Part shown: positions 8,046-17,436 of the stretch, piece after piece
Numbering within the stretch: position 1 is the stretch's first letter
How the letters are laid out: every line of letters starts with the position of its first letter
Program-made: the position numbers and the translations under genes
Notes under the pieces: generated by a model
What the model was told of the DNA's origin: nothing
The model's input: the letters and a program-made list of their open reading frames with translations, nothing else
Database searches by the model: none
Origin: Rothia mucilaginosa
GTDB taxonomy: Bacteria; Actinomycetota; Actinomycetes; Actinomycetales; Micrococcaceae
NCBI RefSeq assembly: GCF_019334805.1
Contig: NZ_CP079822.1
Location: 620,001 to 684,000 of the forward strand
Direction: 5' to 3'
Length of the DNA: 64,000 nucleotides

Positions 8046-10109
8046 TTAGCCGCGCTGTGCGTTGAGCTGTCGGCGGCGCATTTCCAGTTCGAGGAGCTGA
8101 CGCTGTACCGCTTCGAACTCTTCGTCGTCGGGGTTGGCGCTGAGCTGCTCTAGGCGCATCATCAGGTCGGATTTTTGGCGGGCGATCTGCTGTTCGAAGA
8201 GGGCATTGAGCGCGCCGGTGACGAAGTTGGGCAGGTGCTCGGCGCTGCTGACCGGTAGCGGTGAGACGGCGAGCTCCGCGATGGCGGGGTGCACGCCCTC
8301 CACGGCGCCGGAGCGCACGCAGTTAATCCACTCGATACCGGGGGTGGGCGCCATGACGGTTGCGGCATGAATAATGCCGGCGGCCACCTCGCGGTGGGTG
8401 CGGTAGCGGAACTGCACGGTGGCGAGGTTACGCCACTGTTCCACGCTGATGAGCTCGGGGTGCTGCAGGGCAATCTCGAGCGCCGCCTTTTCGAGGCGGG
8501 CGACCGGGTCGCGCGGGTCGGGGGTGAGGAACTCCTCGACGGCGGGGGCGGTCGCCTCCGGCTGGGGTGCGGCGGGCTGAATGCTGCTCGGCGGATGCGC
8601 GGCGGCATTCTGTCCGGCGTAGGCGCTGGGCGCGGCGTAATCCTCGGGAGGCGGGGCATCGTAGGCGGGGTCGTAGGGCGCGTCGGTATGTGCCATACCG
8701 GGCTGGCCCTGCGGCCCTTCGTTCAGACGCTCGTAACGCGGCGCGGCGGCGGTAGCCTCCGCCTGCTGGGAGCGAGAAAGCTTCGGGTGATTCTGCGCGT
8801 ACGCCACGGCACGCTGAATCTCGTCCAGCTCCAGACCGAGCTGACCGGACACCTTACGCATGTAGGCCGGGCGCAGGTCGCGGTCCTTGATGCCGGCAAT
8901 AATCGGGGCGATAGCGCGCATCGCCAGCACGCGGCCCTCAAGGGTCGCCAAATCGTACTTGGCGAGGGTCGAATCAATTGCGAACTCGAAGAGCGGGCGG
9001 CGCGAAGCAATCAGCGAGCGCACGGCGGCGTCACCCTTGTGCAGACGCAGGTCGCAGGGGTCCATGCCGTTCTCAGCAACCGCAACGAAGGTCTGCGCGA
9101 CGAAGCGCTGATCCTCCTGGAAGGCAGCCATGGCGGCTTTCTGGCCTGCGGCGTCGCCGTCGAAGGTGAAGATGATTTCGCCGCCGGAGCCGTCGTCGGT
9201 GATCATGCGGCGAACCATCTTGATGTGGCCGGGACCGAACGCGGTACCGCAGGTGGCAACGGCGGTGGTGATGCCGGCGAGGTGTGCCGCCATGACGTCC
9301 GTGTAGCCTTCCACGATGACGACCTGCTTATTCTTGGTCATATCGCGTTTTGCCAGGTCGATGCCGTAGAGCACCTGGGATTTTTTGTACAGCTGAGTCT
9401 CGGGGGTGTTCAGGTATTTGGGGCCCTGGTCGTCGTCGAAGAGGCGGCGGGCACCGAAACCGATGGTTTCACCGGCGATGGTGCGGATCGGCCAGATGAT
9501 GCGGCCGCGGAAGCGGTCGTACAGGCCGCGGTTACCCTCCGAGAACATGCCGGTCGCCTTCAGCTCCTCATCGGTGAAGCCCTGGGAGCGAAGGTGCTTG
9601 AGCAGATGGTCCCAGCCTCGCAGGGCGTAGCCGACACCGAACTTGCGGGTTGCGGCGGGGTCGAAGCCTCGGGCGCCGAGGAAGCGCTGCGCCTCCTGCG
9701 CGTCCGGCGAGTAAAGGTTGCGTTCAAAGAATTCGGCGGCCATCTTGTGCGCGTCGAGCAGGCGGCGGCGCATACCCGCCTCATAGCGGTCGCCGGGCTT
9801 ACCGCCCTCATAGTGCAGGGTGTAGCCGATGCGCGCGGCAAGACGCTCCACCGTCTCAACGAAGCTGGTGTGCTCCATCGCCATGACGAAGGAGTACACG
9901 TCACCGGATTCACCGCAGCCGAAGCAGTGGTACGAGCCGACCTGCGGGCGCACATTGAAGGAGGGCGTGCGCTCGTCGTGGAACGGGCACAGCCCCTTGA
10001 AGGTGCCTATACCGGCGCTTTTGAGGCTCACGTAGCCTTCAATGATTTCGCGGATATCGGTACGGGCGCGGACTTCGTCAATGTCTTCTTTGCGGATTAA
10101 TCCAGCCAT
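8046..10109 (-). CDS. dnaG: DNA primase DnaG
   Basis: A 687-residue primase that makes RNA primers for the replisome. The N-terminal CHC2 zinc finger is complete, with ligands C41, H44, C62 and C65. The catalytic core follows, with the TOPRIM motifs VVIVEGYTDVMAAH and FDGDAAGQKAA, which carry the metal-binding acidic residues. A Pro/Ala-rich linker (about 480-550) joins it to the C-terminal helicase-binding region. I chose the Met at 10109 (MAGLIRKEDI) because it matches where primases begin; the ribosome binding site is weak. dusB lies 137 bases upstream on the same strand. Confidence 0.95.
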   Translation of the reverse strand: MAGLIRKEDIDEVRARTDIREIIEGYVSLKSAGIGTFKGLCPFHDERTPSFNVRPQVGSYHCFGCGESGDVYSFVMAMEHTSFVETVERLAARIGYTLHYEGGKPGDRYEAGMRRRLLDAHKMAAEFFERNLYSPDAQEAQRFLGARGFDPAATRKFGVGYALRGWDHLLKHLRSQGFTDEELKATGMFSEGNRGLYDRFRGRIIWPIRTIAGETIGFGARRLFDDDQGPKYLNTPETQLYKKSQVLYGIDLAKRDMTKNKQVVIVEGYTDVMAAHLAGITTAVATCGTAFGPGHIKMVRRMITDDGSGGEIIFTFDGDAAGQKAAMAAFQEDQRFVAQTFVAVAENGMDPCDLRLHKGDAAVRSLIASRRPLFEFAIDSTLAKYDLATLEGRVLAMRAIAPIIAGIKDRDLRPAYMRKVSGQLGLELDEIQRAVAYAQNHPKLSRSQQAEATAAAPRYERLNEGPQGQPGMAHTDAPYDPAYDAPPPEDYAAPSAYAGQNAAAHPPSSIQPAAPQPEATAPAVEEFLTPDPRDPVARLEKAALEIALQHPELISVEQWRNLATVQFRYRTHREVAAGIIHAATVMAPTPGIEWINCVRSGAVEGVHPAIAELAVSPLPVSSAEHLPNFVTGALNALFEQQIARQKSDLMMRLEQLSANPDDEEFEAVQRQLLELEMRRRQLNAQRG

Positions 10110-10246
10110 AAACTCAATTCTACGGTGGGGGTCAACAGGTAGCGCCTGCAGGCGGTGCAGGAGCGGGAAATAGCGCGCGAACAGGCTCGCAAAAAGGATG
10201 CGCCGCGACGCGCAAACAGCACGCCGCGGCACACAAGTAACGGTGT

Positions 10247-11413
10247 TTAGCCGCCGGAAATATCCAGCTCGGCCTCCACCAGGCCCAGACGCTCAGCATC
10301 CCCCAGGATACGCGAATCCAGCCAGCCATCGGGCAGGTGCGGCTGCTTGGGGCTGCCGGCGCGACCGCGCGAACCCTCCACGGCGGCACCCGGGTAACCA
10401 ATCGAGTGGTCCAGCTGAGCAATCAGCTCACGGAAGGTCGCCAGGTCGGGCACCTGAGCCATCTTCGCGCGCAGCTCACCGCCAACCGGGTAGCCCTTGA
10501 AGTACCACGCCACGTGCTTGCGGATCTCACGCAGGCCTCGAGTCTCATCGCCGAAGGTTTCCACCAGCAGTTCTGCGTGGCGGTAAATCATGTCCGATAC
10601 CTCAGTCAGGGTCGGGCGGATACGCTCCGACGAACCCTCAAACGCATTCTGCAGGTCACCAAACAGCCACGGGCGACCCTGGCAGCCGCGACCAATCACG
10701 ACGCCGTCCACGCCGGTCTGCTCAACCATGCGCACCGCATCCTCAGCGGAGAAAATATCGCCATTACCCAGGATCGGCACATCCGGAATCAGCTCGCGCA
10801 GCTGCGCAATCGAATCCCAGTCAGCCTTACCCGAATAATGCTGCGCCGCAGTACGACCGTGCAGGGCAATCGCGGCCACGCCAGCATCACGAGCAATCTT
10901 GGCGGACTCCAAGAACGTGATGTGCTCATCGTCGATGCCCTTACGCATCTTAATGGTCAACGGAATATCGTTGCGGGACGCCTCCTTCACCGCGGTCTGC
11001 ACAATCGCCGTGAACAGGTCAGTCTTCCAGGGCAGGGCGGCACCGCCACCGCGGCGAGTCACCTTAGGAGCCGGGCAGCCAAAGTTCAAGTCAATGTGGT
11101 CAGCGCGGTCCTCTTCAACGACCATGCGCACAGCCTTACCGACGTTGACCGCGTCCACACCGTAAATCTGGATGGAGCGGATCTTCTCGTCCGGGTCATG
11201 CTCAATAATGCGCATGGACTCGGGCTTACGCTCCACCAGGGCGCGCGCAGTCACCATTTCGGTCACGTACAGGCCACCGCCATATTCACTGCAGAGGCGG
11301 CGGAAAGCCTTATTGGTCACGCCGGCCATCGGGGCGAGAACCACGGGAGTATCAACGGTCAGTTTGCCCAGTTTCAGGGGCGGAAGGGTAAGACGGGGTG
11401 CTTCAGAATTCAC
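10247..11413 (-). CDS. dusB: tRNA-dihydrouridine synthase, DusB type
   Basis: A 388-residue flavoenzyme that reduces uridines to dihydrouridine in the tRNA D-loop. The FMN TIM barrel begins with VVLAPMAGVTNKAFRRLC, and NFGCPAPKVTRRGGGAAL contains the catalytic Cys. The start is most likely the GTG at 11413: homology begins about 20 codons later, and CACAAT lies six bases upstream, as for a leaderless mRNA with a -10 box directly before the start. The frame stays open to 11545, but that part reads as non-coding. It precedes dnaG on the same strand. Confidence 0.9.
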   Translation of the reverse strand: MNSEAPRLTLPPLKLGKLTVDTPVVLAPMAGVTNKAFRRLCSEYGGGLYVTEMVTARALVERKPESMRIIEHDPDEKIRSIQIYGVDAVNVGKAVRMVVEEDRADHIDLNFGCPAPKVTRRGGGAALPWKTDLFTAIVQTAVKEASRNDIPLTIKMRKGIDDEHITFLESAKIARDAGVAAIALHGRTAAQHYSGKADWDSIAQLRELIPDVPILGNGDIFSAEDAVRMVEQTGVDGVVIGRGCQGRPWLFGDLQNAFEGSSERIRPTLTEVSDMIYRHAELLVETFGDETRGLREIRKHVAWYFKGYPVGGELRAKMAQVPDLATFRELIAQLDHSIGYPGAAVEGSRGRAGSPKQPHLPDGWLDSRILGDAERLGLVEAELDISGG

Positions 11414-11543
11414 CCCTATATTGTGGCATACGGGGGCAAATCGAGAACCGGACTCAGCTGAGGGGGTACAGCGGGCACAGCACAGCGGCACGGCACAGCG
11501 GCACGGCGCAGGCTCAGCAACCGCAAGGAGGCGCAGGTACACC

Positions 11544-11580
11544 AAAGGGGCGGGGAAGCATTCCGCTCCCCCGCCCCTTT
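11544..11580 (-). terminator. Terminator after the acetyltransferase gene
   Basis: AAAGGGGCGGGG (11544-11555) pairs with 11569-11580. It lies 48 bases past the stop of the GNAT gene and upstream of dusB. Confidence 0.8.
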
Positions 11581-11628
11581 TGGCAAGCGTCAGCCAGCAG
11601 GCTCGGTACCGTGAATCTACCTAGTAAC

Positions 11629-12606
11629 CTACTCGGTCACGTAAATATAGGTCGGATCGCCCTCCACCGAAGCAGTACCGGCGCGCAGCAGCACGTCGGT
11701 CACCTGAACCAGCGCCTCCATAGAGTCATCAACCTCAACCAGCACCGGGTACTTAGCACTCAGCAGGGACAGCACCTGCATAATCGCCTCCACGGCGCCC
11801 TCATTATCGAAGTCGTAGCCCAGCAGCAGTTCGGTGGCGGTGTTCTCATTCACCAGCGCCGCCTCCGGGTCAGTCTCGAAGGGGTGGTAGCTCACCGCAA
11901 ACGCCACAATCGGGCCCTTCTTACCCTCTGCAGCCGCCTCACGAATATGGTCACGAAGCACCACGGCACCAAAGGCACGCACCTCATCCGAGAGGAAGTA
12001 GCGGTTCACGGTGCCCAGGCCCACCTCAGCGGGAACATCCCAATCGTGGGAGCGGCGGTAGAACTCCCACAGCGCGGCCGTCAGCTCCACCGAACCGGTC
12101 GCCAAATCCTCAATCGCCTGAGTCTCGTTGCCGTCAGCATCCTCACGCAAAGACACCGGAGGAATCGCACCCGGCTCCACACGCACCATACGGGAACGCT
12201 GAATCAGCTTCATACCAGCAGCCTGCGCAAACTCCTCACCGTCACTAAACGGCGACAGCTTCACACGCAAAGCAGTGGTCTGACCGTGCGCCGCCGCAAT
12301 CTCACGCAACGCATCCAGCAGGGCAGTACCAATACCCTGACGGCGGTGATCAGCTGCCACCTCAATGTAGGACCATAGACGCGTCGGATGCAGCATCGAA
12401 GCCACCACAGTACCCGCAGCCACCGGCACACCCGAAGCAGTCACCACCAGGGTGCGGCTAAACGGCGCATCCGTATCCGGGCCGAAAAGGCCACGCTGGC
12501 GCTCCTCAACCTCATTGCGGGCAGAGTTCCATATCTCAAGCAGGGCAAGGTCATCACCCTCCTGCCAAGGGCGAATCTCAAATTTTTCGCTGAGGCGTTC
12601 AGCCAT
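11629..12606 (-). CDS. GNAT-family acetyltransferase, double-domain type
   Basis: A 325-residue protein with a clear N-terminal GNAT domain. WSYIEVAADHRRQGIGTALLDAL carries the acetyl-CoA pyrophosphate loop RRQGIG, after an N-terminal strand FEIRPWQEGDDLALLEIWN. The C-terminal half (about 170-325) also looks like a weaker GNAT fold, as in two-domain members such as mycothiol synthase. The substrate cannot be read from the sequence. The Met at 12606 has AAAGG nine bases upstream. It sits alone between two terminators. Confidence 0.75.
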   Translation of the reverse strand: MAERLSEKFEIRPWQEGDDLALLEIWNSARNEVEERQRGLFGPDTDAPFSRTLVVTASGVPVAAGTVVASMLHPTRLWSYIEVAADHRRQGIGTALLDALREIAAAHGQTTALRVKLSPFSDGEEFAQAAGMKLIQRSRMVRVEPGAIPPVSLREDADGNETQAIEDLATGSVELTAALWEFYRRSHDWDVPAEVGLGTVNRYFLSDEVRAFGAVVLRDHIREAAAEGKKGPIVAFAVSYHPFETDPEAALVNENTATELLLGYDFDNEGAVEAIMQVLSLLSAKYPVLVEVDDSMEALVQVTDVLLRAGTASVEGDPTYIYVTE

Positions 12607-12677
12607 ATCCGTGCACCTTTCCTTCGCTCGCGTCAAACGTGCCAATCAGTCTAACCAGGGTAGCCCAAATACACGAC

Positions 12678-12714
12678 GGCGGGTAGCCTCTTTCGCTCTA
12701 AGAGGCTACCCGCC
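12678..12714 (-). terminator. Terminator after glyS
   Basis: Perfect 15-bp arms at 12678-12692 and 12700-12714 with a seven-base loop, directly after the glyS stop. Confidence 0.75.
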
Positions 12715-12734
12715 GACCATGTTATGAATTATTT

Positions 12735-14114
12735 TTAGCCTGCCAGGCGTGCAGCCAGGTAAGACTTCACCTGATCCAGAGCCACACGCTCCTGGTTCAT
12801 GGTGTCACGCTCGCGGATGGTCACAGCCTGGTCCTCAAGAGTGTCAAAGTCCACGGTGATGCAGAACGGGGTACCAATCTCATCCTGGCGGCGGTAACGG
12901 CGGCCAATAGCGCCCGCCTCGTCGTAGTCCACGTTCCACAGGCCACGCAGCTCATTCGCCAGCTTAGTTGCCGGCTCAGACAGCTCAGCCTTCTTCGACA
13001 GCGGCAGAACAGCAGCCTTCACCGGTGCCAGGCGCGGGTCAAGCTTCAGCACGACGCGCTTGTCCACGCCACCCTTAGTGTTCGGCGCCTCATCCTCGAC
13101 GTATGCGTCAACCAGGAACGCCATCATGGAGCGGGTCAGGCCGAAGGACGGCTCAATCACGTACGGCACGTAACGTTCGCCGGTTGCCTGGTCGAAGTAC
13201 TCAAGCTTCGCGTTAGAGTGCTCATTGTGCACGCCCAGGTCGTAATCGGTACGGTTCGCAACGCCCATCAGCTCACCCCACTCGGAACCCTGGAAGCCGA
13301 AGCGGTACTCAACGTCAATAGTGCCAGCCGAGTAGTGTGCACGCTCCTCCTTAGGAACGTCGAAGCGGCGCATGTTATCCGGGTTAATACCCAGGTCAAC
13401 GAACCAGTTCCAGCAGTCCTCAACCCACTCGTTGAAGTACTTATCAGCGTCATCCGGGTGCACGAAGTACTCGATTTCCATCTGCTCGAACTCACGAGTA
13501 CGGAAAATGAAGTTACCGGGAGTGATCTCGTTACGGAACGACTTACCAATCTGGCCAATACCGAACGGCGGGCGCTTACGAGAAGCAGTGACCACATTGT
13601 TGAAGTTCACGAAAATACCCTGAGCGGTCTCGGGGCGCAGGAAGTGTAGACCCTCCTCATTATCAACCGGGCCCAGGTAAGTCTTCATCAGACCGGAGAA
13701 GTTCTGCGGCTCAGTCCACTCACCACGAGTACCACAGTTCGGGCAAGCAATCTCCTCCATACCCTCAGCCGCGCGGCCCTTCTTCGCCTCAAAGTTCTCC
13801 AGCAGGTGATCCTGACGCAGACGCTTGTGGCACGACAGGCACTCAACCAGCGGGTCGGTGAAGGTCGCCACGTGACCGGATGCCTCCCACACCGCACGAG
13901 GCAGAATAACAGAGGAGTCCAGGCCAACCATGTCCGCACGGGAGCGGACGAAACGCTGCCACCACTGCTGACGGATGTTTTCCTTCAGCTCTGCACCGAG
14001 GGGGCCGTAGTCCCATGCGGAGCGGGAACCGCCGTAAATTTCACCGGCCTGGAAAACAAAGCCGCGGCGCTTCGCGAGCGCAATAACGTTATCGAGGGTG
14101 GACTTTTCAGCCAT
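12735..14114 (-). CDS. glyS: Glycyl-tRNA synthetase, single-chain type
   Basis: A 459-residue class II synthetase of the alpha-2 type that charges tRNA-Gly. The start [19 protein letters not shown] and [13 protein letters not shown] are characteristic. An inserted zinc-binding segment has CLSCHKRL and CPNCGTRG. Class II motif 2 is seen around [21 protein letters not shown] and motif 3 near [13 protein letters not shown]. The C-terminal anticodon-binding domain contains [19 protein letters not shown] lies five bases before the ATG. The gene is monocistronic. Confidence 0.96.
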   Translation of the reverse strand: MAEKSTLDNVIALAKRRGFVFQAGEIYGGSRSAWDYGPLGAELKENIRQQWWQRFVRSRADMVGLDSSVILPRAVWEASGHVATFTDPLVECLSCHKRLRQDHLLENFEAKKGRAAEGMEEIACPNCGTRGEWTEPQNFSGLMKTYLGPVDNEEGLHFLRPETAQGIFVNFNNVVTASRKRPPFGIGQIGKSFRNEITPGNFIFRTREFEQMEIEYFVHPDDADKYFNEWVEDCWNWFVDLGINPDNMRRFDVPKEERAHYSAGTIDVEYRFGFQGSEWGELMGVANRTDYDLGVHNEHSNAKLEYFDQATGERYVPYVIEPSFGLTRSMMAFLVDAYVEDEAPNTKGGVDKRVVLKLDPRLAPVKAAVLPLSKKAELSEPATKLANELRGLWNVDYDEAGAIGRRYRRQDEIGTPFCITVDFDTLEDQAVTIRERDTMNQERVALDQVKSYLAARLAG

Positions 14115-14345
14115 AGTTACTCCTTCTGCCCCGCCACCGGCTGTGACGTGCGTGAGTTCGGGTTCATAAGGGACGCCGCCCAGAACGGGGCGCCCATATT
14201 CGCGCTCATCGGCGCAATATGCACACTTTTTGATGCAAGACACTAGGGTACCATCACCACCCCACCCCTGGGTATGCTCTTGCCCCTCGCCACTCCCCCA
14301 AATCTCTGGAAACCAGGATGCACCCAGCGGGATAAACTAGAAGGC

Positions 14346-14561
14346 ATGGAAGAAATTTTTATTCGCGACGACATGATCCGCCTCGGCCAGTTCCTCAAGC
14401 TCGCCAACCTCGTAGAGGACGGCGCGCAGGCACGCGAGGTCATTCAGCACGGCCTGGTAAAGGTCAACGGCGACATTGAGGAAGCACGCGGCAAGCAGCT
14501 GCACCCCGGCGACACCGTGACCTTCAACGGCGTGACCGTGAAGGTTGCGCACGAGGACTAA
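14346..14561 (+). CDS. Small S4-domain RNA-binding protein
   Basis: A 71-residue protein made of one S4 RNA-binding domain. The pattern IRLGQFLKLANLVEDGAQAREVIQHGLVKVNGDIE, then HPGDTVTFNGVTVKV, is that of the YbcJ/YaaA-like single-domain family thought to bind RNA or ribosomes. I use the ATG at 14346; the frame is open further up to 14274 but without domain content. It is divergent from glyS and followed by a palindromic repeat locus. Confidence 0.85.
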   Translation: MEEIFIRDDMIRLGQFLKLANLVEDGAQAREVIQHGLVKVNGDIEEARGKQLHPGDTVTFNGVTVKVAHED

Positions 14562-14599
14562 CACTCCCCTCACTAAGCAGGGGCGGGGCGCCACATATT

Positions 14600-14852
14600 T
14601 CCTCCGCGCCTACGCAGGGGCACCCGTCACCCGGACGCTCCGCCCCTCCTCGCTTCGCTGCGGAGAGCGTCCGGGCTGACACCCTGAGGGCGCATCCGGA
14701 AAACGCGGCCGCGCCCGCACAGCTCTACAGGCAGGCCTGCTAACTCCAGCGCGAAAAGGCGGTATCGTCCGAACGTGACATCAGGGTGCCCGAAGCGAAG
14801 CGAGGGCGGGTGCCCTGTAGGAACGAGGACGATAACCGCCTTTCCAAGCGGA
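14600..14852. repeat. Palindromic intergenic repeat, copy A
   Basis: The right half (14747-14852) is almost identical to 27651-27757; I count three differences. It is itself an imperfect inverted repeat: AAGGCGGTATCGTCC near its start pairs with GGACGAT and CCGCCTTTCC near its end. The left half (about 14607-14700) is a diverged copy of the same module in reverse orientation, recognisable by CAGGGGCACCCG, CTCGCTTCGCT and CACCCTGA. No reading frame in it looks coding. Confidence 0.8.
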
Positions 14853-14883
14853 ACCGTGCATCCCACGCGGAAGCAGAACTACA

Positions 14884-14919
14884 GTAAAGCCCCCGAGTCA
14901 TCAGACCCGAGGGCTTTAC
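14884..14919 (-). terminator. Terminator after the esterase gene
   Basis: GTAAAGCC (14884-14891) pairs with GGCTTTAC (14912-14919). It follows the stop of the minus-strand esterase gene and shows a CTTTAC tail. Confidence 0.55.
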
Positions 14920-14930
14920 ATGTAGCCGTT

Positions 14931-15683
14931 TTAGGCGTCAGCGCCTTCCGCGGTGCCGGTCGCCTCCGCAACCTTCTGCGCACGAATACGCGGCTCCTTA
15001 CCCTGCACCTTCACCTCCAGGAACTCGCCCACATGGCGAATCTCCATGGCGCTCACGCCGTGACCCGCACCGGCGTACAGAACCTTAATGCCGTCAGTGT
15101 ACTTGCGGATCCAGTCGTAGGTGTAGTTCACCATCTGCTGCGGGATGACGGGGTCTTCCTGGTCGCGGCCAAAGAACACCGGCAGTTCGGTCTTCTTCAG
15201 CTCCTCGTCCTTGAAGTACGGCGAATCAGAATCTACCGCATAGCCGGACAGACCCACCACAGCGGCGAACTCGCCGGGGGCGTGACGCACCATCGAAGTT
15301 GCGATACCCATACCCTGCGAGAAGCCCAGCAGGGTCACCGAAGCGTACGGTTCACGGTTCGCGCGTACCCACTCCAGCACGTAGTCGCTGGCCTGCTCGA
15401 TGGCGCGCTGGTCAGATTCGAGCTGCTGGTTCAGCGGGTACCACTGGTAGCCGATAGCATCTGCGGCAATGTAGGCGCCGGTCGAGTCCGCGGAGAACTG
15501 GGTGCCAACCGGCTGCGGTGCACGCATGGAGGCGTAGGTGAAGCCCTCCTGCGGAAGGTGCGCCGCCAGAGACAGCAAATCGTGCTCCTGGGAGCCGTAG
15601 CCGTGCAGCATGAGCACCAGGTGGGTGCCTGCACGTTCGTTCTCGGGGCGGGTGTATTCGACGACGTATTTGTTTTCGCTCAT
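14931..15683 (-). CDS. Serine esterase, phospholipase/carboxylesterase family
   Basis: A 250-residue alpha/beta hydrolase of the Abhydrolase_2 group (YpfH-like). VLMLHGYGSQEHDLL forms the oxyanion region, LLGFSQGMGIAT has the nucleophile Ser in GFSQG, VFFGRDQEDPVIP carries the acid, and AGAGHGVSAME the His. No signal peptide is visible, so it acts in the cytosol on small esters; the substrate is unknown. It has its own terminator. Confidence 0.85.
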   Translation of the reverse strand: MSENKYVVEYTRPENERAGTHLVLMLHGYGSQEHDLLSLAAHLPQEGFTYASMRAPQPVGTQFSADSTGAYIAADAIGYQWYPLNQQLESDQRAIEQASDYVLEWVRANREPYASVTLLGFSQGMGIATSMVRHAPGEFAAVVGLSGYAVDSDSPYFKDEELKKTELPVFFGRDQEDPVIPQQMVNYTYDWIRKYTDGIKVLYAGAGHGVSAMEIRHVGEFLEVKVQGKEPRIRAQKVAEATGTAEGADA

Positions 15684-15740
15684 GAACCCATCTTAGCGAG
15701 GACTCCCCCACAAACCTGCACCGCAGGTTCCGCCGCTAGC

Positions 15741-15771
15741 TTGACCCTCACCTAACGTGAGGTTTTAGAGT
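15741..15771 (+). promoter_or_regulatory. MerR-type promoter with 19-bp spacer and operator dyad
   Basis: -35 box TTGACC (15741-15746) and -10 box TAGAGT (15766-15771) are separated by 19 bp, the long spacing typical of MerR-controlled promoters. Within the spacer CCTCAC and GTGAGG form a dyad around CTAAC. The ATG of the regulator gene begins six bases after the -10 box, so transcription should start at or next to it. Autoregulation by the product is inferred. Confidence 0.75.
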
Positions 15772-15777
15772 GAAACC

Positions 15778-16593
15778 ATGGACGCGAACATAACACCACC
15801 TGACGGGCAGCACGAATACACCGTGGGAGAAGCGGCATCATTGCATGGGCTCACAGTCCGCACGCTTCACCACTGGGAGCAGCGGGGCTTACTCAACCCG
15901 GCACATGATGAGTTCAACGGGTACCGGTACTACACCGATACAGACCTTGAACGAATCACCGTCATCATGGGATACCGCGCCACCGGCATGAGCCTTGATG
16001 CCATTCACAAAATACTGCAGGACGAAGCGAACAGCACCGAGCATCTACTCGCTCAGCGGGATATGCTTCAACGCAAAATCGTCGCGTACGGGCGCATGCT
16101 TGAAACCATCGAACATCTTTTGGAGGACGCTATGGCACCTAAGAATGAGCAGCTCAGCGCTGCTGAGAAAGCAGAAATTATGGGCGAGGGATTCAGCCTC
16201 GCCCACCAACAGGAAGCGCAGGAGCGTTACGGAAAAACTGACGACTGGGCCGAGTACCAGCGCCGTACTGCGTCAATGGACCGTGCCGACTGGCAGAACG
16301 GTAAACAGCAGGTTGAGGAGGTGGAACGCGCCCTCGTCGAGGCATTCAACCGCGGCGTGCAGCCGGGCAGCGAGAAGGCGAACGCGCTCGCCGAGCGGCA
16401 CCGCGCCTCCCTGTTCTTCTTTGAGGTCACCCCCGCCAAGCACGCGATTCTGGCGCGCGGCTATGTTGAGGATGCCCGCTTTAAGGCGCACTACGAGAAG
16501 CTTGCGCCTGGGCTTGCAGAATGGTTGCGGGATGTCATCTACGAGAATGCTCGTGCGCACGGTGCCAACCCCGAGGAAGCTACCTGGGGTTAA
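15778..16593 (+). CDS. MerR-family regulator with TipAS ligand domain
   Basis: A 271-residue regulator like TipAL. The N-terminal winged helix-turn-helix (about 14-83) reads YTVGEAASLHGLTVRTLHHW and GYRYYTDTDLERI. A dimerisation helix follows, and the C-terminal TipAS domain (about 130-265) includes GFSLAHQQEAQERYG and HYEKLAPGLAEWLRD. In Streptomyces, TipAS traps thiopeptide antibiotics and activates the gene's own promoter. The promoter upstream has a matching 19-bp spacer and dyad, so self-activation by a drug is likely. There is no ribosome binding site and the mRNA is probably leaderless. No obvious target gene other than itself lies beside it. Confidence 0.85.
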   Translation: MDANITPPDGQHEYTVGEAASLHGLTVRTLHHWEQRGLLNPAHDEFNGYRYYTDTDLERITVIMGYRATGMSLDAIHKILQDEANSTEHLLAQRDMLQRKIVAYGRMLETIEHLLEDAMAPKNEQLSAAEKAEIMGEGFSLAHQQEAQERYGKTDDWAEYQRRTASMDRADWQNGKQQVEEVERALVEAFNRGVQPGSEKANALAERHRASLFFFEVTPAKHAILARGYVEDARFKAHYEKLAPGLAEWLRDVIYENARAHGANPEEATWG

Positions 16594-16660
16594 ATCTTTG
16601 GGCTGAAAATACCCAGTAACTAGGGGTGAGTAGCTGAGTGTGAAAGCTGAGCACAAAAAT

Positions 16661-16696
16661 ACGCCCGGTATTCCCTACATTGGGATTACCGGGCGT
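16661..16696. terminator. Terminator between the two regulator genes
   Basis: ACGCCCGGTA (16661-16670) pairs with TACCGGGCGT (16687-16696). It lies between two convergent genes and could serve both. Confidence 0.7.
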
Positions 16697-16731
16697 TACA
16701 TGCTGTGTGTGCATGAAAACTAGATGGCTAT

Positions 16732-17082
16732 CTAGCGGGTGCCGTCGAGGTGACGGCGGTGCTCCTGAATACGGCGATCCAGGTGCTCAAGGTTCTGTTG
16801 CAACCCCGCAATCTCGTTTTCAATCTTTCGGCGGGCACGTTCCATCACTTCAACGGAGAGGGCGTGATCATCCGGATTGTCCAAGATTGTACGAATGTCG
16901 GCAAGACTCATGCCGGCCTGACGGCAGGTAGCAATAAACCGTGCCGAGGAGATGGACTCCTCGTCAAAAACGCGAGTTCCGTGAGCATCACGGGGCACCG
17001 CGATGAGCCCCTCTTTCTCGTAGTACCGCAGGGCGTGGGTGCTCACCCCCAACTGCTCCGCTACCTCTTGAATACTTACCAC
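16732..17082 (-). CDS. Short MerR-family regulator
   Basis: A 116-residue regulator: a MerR DNA-binding domain (SIQEVAEQLGVSTHALRYYEKEGL, then RFIATCRQAGMSLADIRTIL) followed by a coiled-coil dimer helix and no ligand domain. There is no conserved cysteine set for metal sensing. The start is a GTG with no ribosome binding site; a -10 box ends seven bases upstream, so the transcript should be leaderless. The inducer and targets are unknown. Confidence 0.85.
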   Translation of the reverse strand: MVSIQEVAEQLGVSTHALRYYEKEGLIAVPRDAHGTRVFDEESISSARFIATCRQAGMSLADIRTILDNPDDHALSVEVMERARRKIENEIAGLQQNLEHLDRRIQEHRRHLDGTR

Positions 17083-17089
17083 AGCTTTA

Positions 17090-17120
17090 ATGCTATGGGG
17101 TTAGAGCGGGTCTAAAGCAA
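17090..17120 (-). promoter_or_regulatory. 19-bp-spacer promoter of the short MerR gene
   Basis: On the minus strand, TTGCTT (17115-17120) and TAGCAT (17090-17095) are 19 bp apart. A dyad with arms TTAGA and TCTAA (17101-17115) lies mostly in the spacer. This is the second MerR-type promoter in 1.4 kb, with the same spacing and the same closeness to the start codon. Autoregulation is inferred. Confidence 0.6.
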
Positions 17121-17436
17121 ACCGAGAACCTTTACCTTCCAGCGCAACAGAAGGCTACTTCCGCAGTATCTCGCGGCGGTTTCAAAAGCACCTAAAAAAC
17201 CGGAAAATATTCCCTGACCTGGCACGATACTCTTCATGCGGATGCAAAGAAATGCCGGTGCTCACATCATGCGAACACCCGGCATTCTGTTACATAACCC
17301 TGAGGGTGAAGGTTAATTCTCGGTGGGCGGAAGGACAGCTGAGAATACCCAGCCATTCCCTCACAATCCCACACCAACTGTATGGATAAAACAACATTCA
17401 GCGGGATGCGCGTAACGGACCCGGGCGCCGGTTGAG
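17121..17436. other. Intergenic region with one hairpin
   Basis: No gene is seen. A hairpin with arms AATGCCGG (17251-17258) and CCGGCATT (17279-17286) could act as a terminator of metX, although it lies about 150 bases past its stop. Confidence 0.5.
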
